This document shows positions 1 to 11,228 of a DNA stretch of 64,000 nucleotides, one piece after another. Numbering within the stretch: the stretch's first letter is position 1; every line of letters begins with the position of its first letter. Source of the stretch: Casuarina equisetifolia (lineage: Eukaryota; Streptophyta; Magnoliopsida; Fagales; Casuarinaceae); NCBI GenBank assembly GCA_028551475.1, contig CM052358.1, positions 11,825,938-11,889,937 on the forward strand, in the 5' to 3' direction. The notes under the pieces are model-generated. The model had not been told where the DNA came from. It saw only the letters and a program-made list of their open reading frames with translations, and made no database searches. Made by a program: the position numbers and the translations under genes.

Positions 1-525
1 TATTGTTCTCATTGGCTGATTCGCTTCATTGACACTAACCCATTGGTAAACTTTGAGCGTGTTTCACTTTAGGATTTTTTTGAAGTACTCGGATATCGTT
101 GTTTCGCATTGCCCTATAAACAACTAAGGATAAACGACCATTGGGTAATGGTAATTACCTCTCATAATCGTGTTCTAATGCATTGAACAATCCTGTTCAG
201 ATGCAAGCACCACGATTTGTAGCACGACTGCGAGTAGTTCGTATTTGCAAGAGAAAGGGAGCTTCAAAATGAATTTGATAGCGAAGGGGTGGCGGTAGAC
301 CACTAGCATATCTCAAAAGACAAATTAAAGATATGCAAATCCACTTTCTAACACTCAACACAAAAACAAAATTAATCTGTAAGATCTTAGCATAGTAATC
401 AACCTGCTTGCCTTGACAAAGAAACCACGAAAAAAAAAAAGAGCATGTTAAATCAAGAACTCTCTTCAAGTCCTACCAAGTCCCGATTTGGTAAAATATG
501 AGACATTAAACGACATCCTAATTGC
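1..525. other. Intergenic/3' flank, nothing recognised
   Basis: This stretch lies downstream of the minus-strand P2 gene, so its right part is probably the P2 3' UTR. The open frames in it are short and match no family I know. No RNA gene or mobile-element end is visible. Confidence 0.5.
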
Positions 526-2362
526 TTAATCAAAGAGACTGAAGCCCATATCCTGCAAAAGGTAACAAGGGAAATGAAACATCAGATAAACGAGGGTTAA
601 ATGTTAACTTAATTTGCAAAGGCAATAACTATCGATGGAGGGGCTCAATGAGGAATGGTCCAGAAAGCAGTGGGGCATGGCGTAGTAGAAAGGTGTGGGG
701 GGGTAGAATGCAGTCCTGTTTCCAAGGTTAAGATACTGGAATAATGAAGTGCAAGAAGACTCTAGCTCAGAAAATTTCGGAATGTTATATGTTCATAAAT
801 CTAGTTTACTGAAACTCCGGGGCAGAATACTTACATCATCTGATTCTTCTTTCTCTTCCACCTTTTCCTCTTTCTTAGGCTCGGCTGCAGCAGGGGCAGC
901 GGCAGCAGCAGCACCTCCTGTTGCCGCAACTGCAACAGCACCACCACCACCAGATGGTACAGATGCCAACTTCTCCCTCCCAGCTGCAACGAGCTCAGTT
1001 ATATCCTTACCCTTGACTTCCGACAAGAGCAGCTCAATCTTATCATCATCAGCTTCAGCACCCACTGCAGATTAAAGTAACAATTTTTAAATAATAACTA
1101 ACAAACAAATACATCTCTTTTTTCTTTTAATTTCATAGTACATTTTATTGATGGTCAGAGGATGATAGAAGAAGACAGGATGCCAGGTTACCTACTGATC
1201 TAAGATAGCCTGAGTATATAAACATCTGTAGAATCCTTCACAATTCAACCAATGCACAATTATGCAAAAAACTACTCCATTAACAAAATTATGCTTGGCA
1301 TGGCCAATGTTTTTTTGATGTGATATTGAATTAACTAAGCTCAACAAAACAGAAACACATTAACAAACTAATATAAGTCCATTTCCAACCTGATGATACA
1401 AAACACTAGAAACCATGTTCATTCCAGATACTGTATGCAATTCTTAACTATTATTATCTAAAAGAACCGGAATGGTTTGGCCATTATGCGTACCCTAGGA
1501 ACAGAGAAGATCTCTCACTCTTTGCTCAAACTCCTAATCCCAATCGCCATTCGTACAGAACCCAAAGCTGAGGACTTTGTCCAAATATTATGCAAGAAGC
1601 TCACGTTCATCAAAAATGTACTCGTCTAAGTTAAGCAATCCACTTGACTACAATATTTGTTTACTCCGAACGAAAGGTTTAATCATCACAAGTATAGGAG
1701 AATATTTCATTCACAGTGTCTAAAATGTCTTCTTTGAATAGTAGATCATCTAATCCATATCCTGTATTAACCCATACTAATCGATCTACGTTACGTGCTT
1801 AGATCAGGCGGGATGCTGAAGTTGCAGACTACAGCCAACATAGAGCTAGTGGTGACTAATCAAAAGTCAAATTTCTTAGTACATACTACGTAAACTGGAG
1901 CAAAATCTGCCAACATCAAAAGCCACAAAATGCCACATTCAGTTCAAGCAAACCAATGAAAGCTATAGGAGAATGCGGTTCATAGCGCACTAACAAGTAC
2001 AACAAATTTCAGCCCACTACTTCTTGAAATATTTTTGAAACATTACCGTATGCTATATAACAAACAGAGGGAATAAATCTAGAACCACAAAAGGAATCAG
2101 ACCCCGCAAGATTCGTGAAATTTGAAAGCAACAAAAGCAATCAACTGAATCCTTTTAAAGTGGGGGAAACAAAACACAGAAATAAGAGTTCTTTTTCTGA
2201 GTGGTGTAGCGAGTGCAATATCTTCTAACTTAGTTTAAGGAAAAAAAAAAAAGAAAGAAACGAAGAGACCGTACCAGATCCGAGAATACCCTTCAAATCC
2301 TCTGCCGAAGGGCAGGTGTTCCCTCCCAACACGGCCAACAAATATGCAGCAATCAGCTTCAT
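526..2362 (-). CDS. RPP2: 60S acidic ribosomal protein P2
   Basis: P2 is a cytosolic ribosomal stalk protein that forms P1/P2 dimers on P0 and recruits translation GTPases. Three coding exons join in frame to 114 residues, the usual P2 length: 2275..2362, 835..1064 and 526..552. The start [15 protein letters not shown] is the typical P2 N-terminus. A helical domain and [14 protein letters not shown] follow, then an Ala-rich hinge and an acidic Lys/Glu tail. The last exon supplies only the hallmark C-terminus DMGFSLFD, which binds translation factors. Donors read GTAC and GTAAGT and the acceptors end in CAG. A further intron probably lies in the 5' UTR, because an acceptor TTTGCAG sits 17 bases before the ATG. 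Only the splice sites are inferred; the family assignment is firm. Confidence 0.96.
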
Positions 2363-2504
2363 TTTTCCTTCTTCCTGCAAACGAACGCATCTAGATTAGC
2401 TTCCATCAATACCCTAAAACAGAAAAAGAGGGAAGAGAGGAAGGGAGAGAGTACTTTGGCGGCCGGTGACTTTCAGAGGAGCAAATCACAACAGCAGCAG
2501 GGCC

Positions 2505-2550
2505 GTTAGGGTTTTAGAAACGCTTTTTATAGAGCTAGGTTAGGGTTCCC
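2505..2550 (-). promoter_or_regulatory. P2 core promoter: TATA box and telo-boxes
   Basis: On the minus strand a TATA box (CTATAAAAAG, 2523-2532) is flanked by two telo-box sequences, AACCCTAA near 2540-2548 and AAACCCTAA near 2506-2515. Telo-boxes are typical of plant ribosomal-protein promoters, which fits the P2 gene starting about 145 bases downstream. Transcription probably starts near 2500. The motifs are seen directly; their function here is inferred. Confidence 0.7.
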
Positions 2551-5140
2551 TCCGTTGTTTATTTTATTTCTTAAGTGCTGCTTGTTTTGGGTACAAGGCA
2601 GTCCTTATGTGGGCTTTCCCTTTACACGGGCTTTGTGGATTCGGGAATGTCAAATTACATTTTGGTCGATATTCCCAAAAATAAGACTTTATTTTTAGAC
2701 TAGATGAAAATTCAGATAATTTTAAAATTTCGTTTGTGTACATATAAATAGAAATATTGTTGAACATTCAATCTGATACTTGTGAAGTGTCTTATAAACC
2801 TTAAAACATTCCTCCTTTCAATAAGAGTTTTTGAAAAAAAATATGAATTTAGACATTTAACATGATATTTGTTGAGAAATAGTCCTACATGAAATAGAAA
2901 GTTAAGTATTTACGCATTGCATGACATGATTTTCTTCTTACTACTACTCATGAGTTTTGGTAGGATAAAGGATTCATTTTTACAATATTAGAGCTAAATC
3001 TTTTTTTGTGTGTGTCAACTTAATTTTATAGTTAGGCCAATTCTTTGTTAACAAATAAGATTGAGTTGTGCGTTGGCTTATAAATTTTAAATTTCTCTTT
3101 TTCCAATGAAGCCTTTGGAAAGATATGGTAATAAATAGTTCAAGTTCACGTTAAGTTTATTTTCTCGTCTTTATGCCATTAAGAAAAAGGGAATGGTAGG
3201 ACAAACTTGTAGACGGCTTATGTTGTGCACGAAGACTCGATGAAAGGTAATGAGATTTTTAATTGTGAGGGTAAGAATTAAAACAAAAAGGCAAGACAAA
3301 GACTGAGAAGCTCCTACTAACAACCCATTGGAGATGCTGCCTACAATGACCTTGTTGGGTCTAGCACCGGATCCTTAAAGGTGACTCTTTGAAGGTGTGG
3401 CTTGAGCTGATCAGATTTTCTCTTTTTCTACCTTAAATAGTTTGCTTTGAAAAGTATATAAGAATTTGAGAAGGGTGTACTTGATAAATTGAATTACAGT
3501 CCAAATGAAATTGGAATGTCATAGAAACATTTTTACTTCTAGATGTCTCTTCCTCTAATCGGTGCCAATCTTCTGATATGTTTTTTAAAACCTTAAAAAT
3601 CCAATTTAGTTAAGCTCTCGAGACTTTAAAACCAATTACAAATGCTGTAATTCTGAAATGTGCTATTCTAGGACGAAAACCTATAAAGGAATTTAGTAGG
3701 GACCTAAACCAATATTGTGTCGGGATTTAGTTCTGTGACAACGAACTAGGTCTATGGAATTTAGACGTTGGTTCTGGTTTATCGAACGACAAATGTGCTA
3801 TTCCATTAGCCTTTAGTACTTGAGGTTTTAGCATGATGATTGAATTTCTTGACATTTAACAGTAGTGTTGATCTCAAATGAATGTCATAATTGGAACCAA
3901 ATTGGGTACCTAAACCCCACAAGTGGGGTCAAAGTAAAGTTACCATGGATTCAATTTATACTGATAAAAGCCACAAAGTATAGAGGTTTATCATAATCCG
4001 ATAGTGTGATGGGAGTCTAATTTTATAAGACCCAAATATTGATTCTGGTCGAAGTAAAATGTATATGAATTAACCTTTTAACTCTAGAACTTTTTGGCAC
4101 GATGGATGAATTCCTATCACATTGGTCAAGGCTTTGGGCTTATGAGTTTTAGATATTATCCATGGAACTAATCGAGCATAGTAACAAGCATAATTTCTTA
4201 AGCATGTAACTAGCCTAAAAATAGTAAATTCCTTTCAAATAAAAGGCCGAAACAGATTAAGCACTTTATAGATTAGAACAAATAGTGATAGACAAAACAA
4301 GACCTCTTAGGTCTCTTAGAGGGAAGCCCAACTTGGTTTTTCAAAAAATGGCCACCTCTTCTCTCTTCTATCCCCGTACTTCATCCCTTTGACTGTAGAG
4401 GCCTTCATTTAAACTTTCTCTGCGCGCACAAGCCAAAACCATGCCTAGTTCTGCTTACATGTTAAGTCACTCTTACTATGCACAGTCAGTATCTATTAAG
4501 GTCTTATCAAAAGGTCACTGTTGGGCTTATCCAGACTTGCAACAAACAGCGTATCTGTTCCAGATATTGTTGTTAGATGCTATGATTGTGTTTCCAATAT
4601 CAGCTGGGTTTTAATTCTTATGAACTGATAGTTTACCATTCCCACTCGCAGAGAATCTGAAGCATGTGAGATGGACAACTCATACTGCAAATAATGCCAA
4701 ACTCTGTATGCGTACAGACAATACACTAAAATCAGGACGCAACTCTAATAGTGGGCTGATTTGAGCTTTTAACCCATGATTTCTCCATGCTTAGCCTGGT
4801 TTTCATGAATATCTCAGTGCACCTCAATCCTGTCAATCATATCTTCCTGGGCATGAGCTCGAGGGAAAGAGCACTTCAAAGAGTGCGGTGTCGGCAGATG
4901 AGACAGTAGTGGAAGAGTGGAGACCACTTTCTTGGATCTTCCCCAAACGTCCAACCAGATGCAGTTAGTTGTCCCTACAGCTCAGAGATGATCAAAAGCA
5001 CAAAGGTTAAAACTTTGATGCATGAAGTACCGACGGTGGAATAAGACATCAAGCTTTGAGATGTCCCTTCCAATCTCTTTCAAGTGCCAGGCTATACCCT
5101 TTCTATCTGATTGCCATTTTCTGTGGATTGGCATGATGCA
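2551..5140. other. Intergenic, AT-rich; divergent P2/IQM upstream region
   Basis: This is the spacer between the divergent P2 and IQM genes. It is AT-rich with no open frame that looks like a protein. The IQM 5' UTR and promoter must lie in the right part. In the frame of the first IQM exon a TGA near 5110 closes the reading upstream, so any longer IQM N-terminus would need another exon in this region; I found no convincing one. Confidence 0.5.
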
Positions 5141-8100
5141 ATGGATTCTCATAAGATAACAGGGAACTCTGAGTCAACAGCAGCAGTGAAATTGCAGAAA
5201 GTTTACAGGAGCTACCGCACTAGGCGCAAGCTAGCAGACTCCGTGGTTGTTGCTGAAGAGCTCTGGCGAGTTTCAACATGTTTTTTCTAAATATATGTCC
5301 CCCGAGATTGCAACTCTCTCTAATTTCTACCAAACGATGGGAAAACTTGCAGGTGGCAAGCTATAGAATATGCAAGGCTTAATCACAGCACGGTTTCCTT
5401 CTTCAGTTTTCACAAAGCAGAAACAGCTGCCTCCCGGTGGAGTAGGATCAGCTTGATTGCGTCCAAGGCAAGTAGCATCCGCAGATATCATCATCATCGT
5501 TGTATTTACACATACTCTAGTTATGATTCCAATGATCTCCCAAAGTCTTGACCATTCTACTTGTCTTGTATCTTCTGGTGTTACCATTCACACGAATTAA
5601 CTAAAATGGATAGAAGTAGTATTAAACAAGTAGAAGGTATGGGATCATACATTTCCATGAATTTGGCAGGTCGGAAAAGGATTATTTAAAGACGCTAAGG
5701 CGCAAAAATTAGCTTTCCAACATTGGATCGAAGCGGTAAGCCTTAATATTAAGCTACAGTTTCTTTCTTTCTTCTAATACTAGCCATTTGGTTTTTGTTC
5801 ATGGCTGGAAGGGTTCTTTTGTGTGGCTCAGATTGATCCAAGACATCGTTATGGTCGTAACCTGAATTTTTACTATCAGGAGTGGTACAAAGGTGATGGG
5901 CAGCAGCCATTTTTCTTCTGGTAGGCATATTTTTGTGAGTTTCTATTTTTGGCCAAGTATTTGACACCAAAAATGTCAGCGTTAGGCACAAAGAAAGTCC
6001 ATGCAGAAGTGTAAGAAAGTAGCACAGACAGTATGTGAACGCGGAATAGAAGAATAATTATAGCTTTTCTTCTCAGAAAACTCGTTCATCAGGACTGCTT
6101 GCTAATTTTTGAAGAACCTTGCAGTTCGTTGAGGATAAATTTTGAAAGACATGGCAAGAAAAGAAGCACGAAAGGGCAATGTAAGACATGCTAGAATGAT
6201 TTTATGAAAGGAATAGTCCCAGGAAGGTTACCAGATTTCTGGAGCCTATACTTTCTCATAGCCTTTTGTTTCACAAATAGCAGTGTTAAAACAAATAAAA
6301 TCAGAAAAAATTGGGCTTGGTAATCATATTATTAAGAGAGAAAAAAATATTTAAAGGGGTTCCAATTTAATGGCCTATGTCAGTCGAGGAAATGCCAATA
6401 AAGTCTACAGTAGATCCTACTCACGTAGAACATAGAATAGGTGAGGAATGTCAGACAAGGCATATCTAATAAATTAATTAAATCTATTTACTAATTTATA
6501 GTTTGGTATGAGAAAATTAAGAAAAATATGATATTCTCTAAATTCTAACAGTATGAATCTCCAGTGTTAAGCAAAATAGTCATCAAAAAGTTTGATACGC
6601 ACAACTTGTGCAGGCTCGATATTGGAGATGGCAAAGAGGTTGATATCAAAGATTGCCCACGATCAAGGCTTCGACAAGAATGTCTTAAATACCTTGGACC
6701 GGTATACTCCTCTTAAACATGTAGGCTACTGTCAAAGTTCATAACCCAAGAGTAGTATCAAGTTACCACATTTGTTGGCATATGAACTTTGAAATAAATT
6801 TATGTCAACAAAGTCTTAACAGCATTTATGAATGTCCACCCCTTTTCATGTCCACTAAGATGAATATACTCCATGTCACAATTTTATTAGAATTGAACAA
6901 GCAAAGCTTTGTTCAAATCTCTATTAAAATATAGCTCCACCCTCTGAAAATGGATGATTTGACTTCAAAGGAATGCCACATGCTCTGCTTTAAGTTCTCT
7001 AACTTCATCTTATACTTCCTGTGAAAATGGATGATGAATATTAAGCAAGAGAGGGAATCCTATGAATACATAATTGCTAAAGAGATGGTGGTGCATAAAC
7101 AAAGTGGAAGATTCCTGGACACAAATCAAGGATTGCAGGGCTCAAGATGGATTTTCGTTCTGAGTACCTCCAAAAAACTTTATGCTGGTGAGGTAAATAG
7201 TGATACAAACACCAAACCACTTGTTGACCATTTTTGATTCCCCTATCTGAGATGCAGAAGAGTTTTCATCATCTGAAGAGTGACCTCTATCTCATTCTTT
7301 CATCCAGAAAAGAAAGGGATTATTTCATCATTCCAGCTTCCTAGCTGGAGGGGCCACTTTGGCTGCTGGAAGGCTGAAGGCAGAAGGTGGCAAGCTCAAG
7401 GTATAGGGAACAAGATTTGCTTTCACATTTAACAATGTAATACGGATTGGAAGGGGTAGAAAGAAAAAAAGGGGTAAATAGTTTCTTTGCACCCAAAGAT
7501 TTTTTATCCTGTTGTGAAGCATACCAATTGACAAATTTTAAAACTGATGAAAGAATCCTAATAAGAATAGTAGCTTCATGATTTTGAATTTCTAATTTGC
7601 CTTGCCTGTAACAAGCCAACCTTATCTATTTAAAAATAATTTTAAACAGTATGAACTATTAGTTCTGAGCATCACTTTGATAATAAATGTTCAAGAACTG
7701 CAAGATATACTTAATTACTTTATCATATATGTTTATAAATTCTGTAAGCGCATGCTTAAGAATCCTAAACTCTTACATGAAAGGGAGGTTCTTGCTGGTA
7801 GACCTCATAAATTCCACTAGCCCTCGATCTGCTAATTTGGCCTAAGTTGGATACTTTATGCAGATCAAAAAGATTTCAGATTTCATTCTTTTATTAGTTT
7901 TTAAGAACTAAGACTCATTCATTTGATTTTATCAGATATTCGACAACAATTAGCATACATGAGGTCAATTGTGGTCAAATGAAGAAAAGAATCCAAATGC
8001 TAAAAAAATAAGAATAAAAATCCGGTTTGTAGAGAAATTTCTTTTAATTTTACTTTATGAGAAGATGGTTTTTCAACCTACTTTGCGTACCTCCTTTTGC

Positions 8101-8959
8101 CTCTTAAAATTCTTAGTGTCCTTATGACTTGCAGTCTGTGTCGGCATACAGCGGACATTACCACCCAACTGATGACAACCTTGACAGCTTCTTAGCTTTC
8201 CTCGGGGAGAATGGGATTAACCTTGATAAAGTTCAGGTACATCACTCATAAATCAGGTCATTTGACAACTCCTGTTGTGACTTCTACATTGATAAAATTG
8301 CTATTTGTAGAAGATTTGACGAATAAAAGCAGCTTGTCAAGATTTTAAGATACTGTTGGTCGCAATTTGACCCGTATGAACTTATTCTTGCCGCTGCTTA
8401 CTTTTTTATTTCTTTTGAAATGCATACCAGTATAATGTAACCAATACTTGCTTTACATATTGCTTCTACTACATTTTGCTTTTCCTCTCTTAATTAGGTA
8501 CTTTCTCCTATTGAAGACTATGAGAGATATGATACAAGAAAATCAGTTCAAGGAGGTAGTAAACTTGAAGAACCAACAAATTATGAAGCTCTTAGTGATA
8601 TTGAGAATGATGGAATCTCTGAAACCTGCATACTTACTCAAGCAGGAAGAACAAGCAATTATAAGAGAACCTTTTCTATTAATCGCCAAAGTCCCAAGGG
8701 AGTGGTTCCAAAAAAGGAGATATTGCAGAGGATCAAGTCAAGAAAGGAAGTAAGTTCTTATCAACTGGGGTATCAACTATCTTTGAAATGGTCAACGGGA
8801 GCAGGCCCAAGAATCGGGTGTGTCACAGACTATCCTCCAAAACTAAGGCTACAGGCCCTTGAGTTTGTTAACCTCTCACCAAGGGATCCTTCCATACCAG
8901 CAGTCTCTGAACTTCCCCTCACACTCTCTTCAATCACAACTTCCTGTGTGGTAATGTGA
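5141..8959 (+). CDS. IQM: IQ-motif calmodulin-binding protein, IQM family (IQM3-like)
   Basis: IQM proteins are plant calmodulin-binding proteins linked to stress and hormone responses. Nine exons join in frame to 428 residues: 5141..5265, 5353..5467, 5670..5735, 5832..5920, 6614..6701, 7046..7192, 7308..7400, 8135..8236 and 8498..8959. The IQ motif is at residues 18-28 ([11 protein letters not shown]). Conserved blocks follow: [95 protein letters not shown] and, near the end, [17 protein letters not shown]. The start is the first Met after an in-frame TGA, and the N-terminus is short like IQM3. Introns 1 and 2 need GC donors (TG|GCGAGT and AAG|GCAAGT); every other intron uses GT-AG. The family is certain; the first Met and the exact subfamily are less so. 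Confidence 0.93.
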
Positions 8960-9068
8960 ACTAAGATCAACTGTATCTCACAATGTAAAATAATGAGTCA
9001 GCATCACTTTTGAATTTTCACTTGTTTCTGTAAATGTAAGTCTTCTTCATGTTTGTTATTTTCTCACA

Positions 9069-9074
9069 AATAAA
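9069..9074 (+). terminator. Candidate poly(A) signal of the IQM gene
   Basis: AATAAA lies 110 bases after the IQM stop codon and just before the 3' end of the convergent PPR gene. The position suits a plant near-upstream element. It is a motif match only. Confidence 0.4.
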
Positions 9075-9134
9075 GCACTTCGGCATGCTTATCAATGCGC
9101 TATGAAAAACATTTTTCCATCTGATATCTACAGC

Positions 9135-11228
9135 TTAATCGCCAGAGTGCAATAATAACATTGCAGCAGGTATATATCCTGCATCAAACAACTGCTCTGT
9201 CAACCCATCTAAAACCTCACGGAGATTGCTTTCTGGGAATTGTGTGGAATGACTTGAAGAGAAGTAAAATATTGTGTTCTTCAATTCAATCCAGCTATAT
9301 CCCGTATCTTTCTTTAGCTCCTTTTCCTTCATTATTTTTCTCACCTGTGCTGCTTCACTCCACATCTTAGCCTCAGCATATATGTTTGACAGCATGATAT
9401 GAGCCGAGGTATCTTCTGGTTCAATGCTCAAAATCCTCTCAGCAGCATATCTTCCCCGGGCTAAATCCTTGTGAATTTTGCAGCCGGACAAGAGACACCG
9501 CCAAACCACCTTACCAGGGTCCATGGGCAAACTCCTCATGAACTCAAAAGCCCTTTTGGTCTGTCCTTTCCGGGCAAAAAGGCTGACCAAAGAAGCTAAA
9601 TGATCTGTCCCTGGGGAAATACCATGGTCTCTGATCATAGAATTGAAGTAGTGCCATCCTTCCTCTACAAGTCCCACATGCCCACAGGCAGATAGTACTC
9701 CAAGAAATGTAATATCATTAGGCTCAATCCCATTTCTCTGCATTATGCAATAGATCTCTAAGGCTTCTCTCCCAAAACCATGTTGAGCATATCCCAAAAG
9801 CATAGTATTCCAAGAGACCAGGTTTTTGGTTGTAAGTTTGTCAAAAACTTTCCGAGCTTCATTTAATCTCCCGCACTTAGCATACATGTCTACAAGAGCA
9901 CTTCCGAGAACCACATTGGACACAAATCCAGGTTTCATAACACAGCAATGTGTTTGTTTGCCCCACTCGATTGCCGGAACATCACTACAGATGCTCAAAA
10001 TCATAGAATATGTGTAAAGATTAGGTTCAATCCCTTTAATCAGCATAACTTTTTGAAGCTCAATAGCTTCTCCAAGATGACCCAAACTAACATGACCAGA
10101 GATCAGCGCATTCCATGAGACAATATCATGTTCACACATTTCCTCAAAGGTCTTTGTTGATTCCTTGAGAAGCCCACATTTTGAGTAAAAATCAAGAATT
10201 GCATTGGCAACAAATATAAACGAAATGAATCCCATTTTAATGATCAAGCAATGGAATTGTTTTCCAACTGCAACATCTGCTGTATCTGCAACTGCTCCAA
10301 GTACAGATGAGAATGTCCTTTCACTAGGTTTGAAACCCAAAGAATGGAACTTGTGGAAAAGATAAATGGCTTCTCTTCCTCTTCCTTGTTGAGCAAGGCC
10401 TCCCATTAATGCAGTCCAAGCCTGCAACTGTGGCCTGTCCACCTCCGAAAATGCCTGACCAGCGGAGTCCAGTTCTCCACACTTTGCATAAAGATGTATC
10501 AATGCTGTCACAACAAAGTTGTCAAATCCAAGTCCACACTTGATGACAAGTGATTGTACTTGCATTCCAACCTTCAACTTCTCAAGAGCAGCACAAGCTC
10601 CCAACACACTGGCAATAGAAAATTCATTAAGCACCATTCCTTCCTTCCGCGATTGCAGGAAAATCTTTAAACCCTCGAGATTGTCCCCACATTGACAATA
10701 GCAGGAAAGTATTGAAGTCCAAGAAACCAAATCTGGCTTGACAATCGCATCAAACACAAGCCGTGCATATTCAATCAAACCACATTTTCCATACAAATTC
10801 ACCAAGCAATTGCTAACTTTGCAACTCAGCTCTTGCTCGTGTCTATAAATCCTTCCATGAATCTCCTTACCAGCACGTGCAGCACCTATACTAGCACAAG
10901 AAGATAAGAGACTAACATATGTATAATTATTCGGACCAAAACCATCGTCAATCATTAGTCTGAAACAATTCAAGGCTTCTTCTGCCATACCCATCTTCGA
11001 ATACGCAGATATCAAAGCAGTCCACGAAACAACATCTCTTTCGGACATTGCATCAAACACTTTACGAGCATCGCGTATACAATTGAGTTTTATATACATT
11101 GAGAGCAAAAGGGTGTTTACATAGACATCTGGTTGCCGACCAGATGTTATCATCTTGGCGTGGACTGCTCTGCCTTTGGGGATGCATTGGGTGTCACCAA
11201 AGAGACGTAGGAGGCGCGCCAACGACAT
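9135..11228 (-). CDS. Pentatricopeptide repeat protein, PLS class, E/E+ type
   Basis: A single uninterrupted 697-residue frame, intronless like most plant PPR genes. The protein is a tandem array of PPR motifs of the P-L-S type, with recurring phrases such as LLSMYIKLNCIRDARKVFD, DVVSWTALISAYSKMG and [20 protein letters not shown]. The repeats end at the E region (YSWIELKNTIFYFSSSHS, then a short tail ending LLLHSGD). There is no DYW deaminase domain. PLS-class E proteins bind organellar RNA base by base and guide C-to-U editing, usually with a DYW partner acting in trans. The N-terminus is short and not a clear transit peptide, so organelle targeting is inferred. The ATG chosen is the first in the frame. 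Its stop lies 175 bases from the IQM stop in convergent orientation. Confidence 0.93.
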   Translation of the reverse strand: MSLARLLRLFGDTQCIPKGRAVHAKMITSGRQPDVYVNTLLLSMYIKLNCIRDARKVFDAMSERDVVSWTALISAYSKMGMAEEALNCFRLMIDDGFGPNNYTYVSLLSSCASIGAARAGKEIHGRIYRHEQELSCKVSNCLVNLYGKCGLIEYARLVFDAIVKPDLVSWTSILSCYCQCGDNLEGLKIFLQSRKEGMVLNEFSIASVLGACAALEKLKVGMQVQSLVIKCGLGFDNFVVTALIHLYAKCGELDSAGQAFSEVDRPQLQAWTALMGGLAQQGRGREAIYLFHKFHSLGFKPSERTFSSVLGAVADTADVAVGKQFHCLIIKMGFISFIFVANAILDFYSKCGLLKESTKTFEEMCEHDIVSWNALISGHVSLGHLGEAIELQKVMLIKGIEPNLYTYSMILSICSDVPAIEWGKQTHCCVMKPGFVSNVVLGSALVDMYAKCGRLNEARKVFDKLTTKNLVSWNTMLLGYAQHGFGREALEIYCIMQRNGIEPNDITFLGVLSACGHVGLVEEGWHYFNSMIRDHGISPGTDHLASLVSLFARKGQTKRAFEFMRSLPMDPGKVVWRCLLSGCKIHKDLARGRYAAERILSIEPEDTSAHIMLSNIYAEAKMWSEAAQVRKIMKEKELKKDTGYSWIELKNTIFYFSSSHSTQFPESNLREVLDGLTEQLFDAGYIPAAMLLLHSGD

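Noticed and set aside
749-1075. Plus-strand open frame of 108 codons rich in Ser, Ala and Pro
   Set aside because: It is the antisense shadow of P2 exon 2, whose minus-strand reading is a textbook P2 protein.
4855-5020. Possible upstream IQM exon (frame reading KSTSKSAVSADETVVEEW)
   Set aside because: It has no start codon in frame, no clear donor that joins to exon 1, and no similarity I recognise to IQM N-termini.
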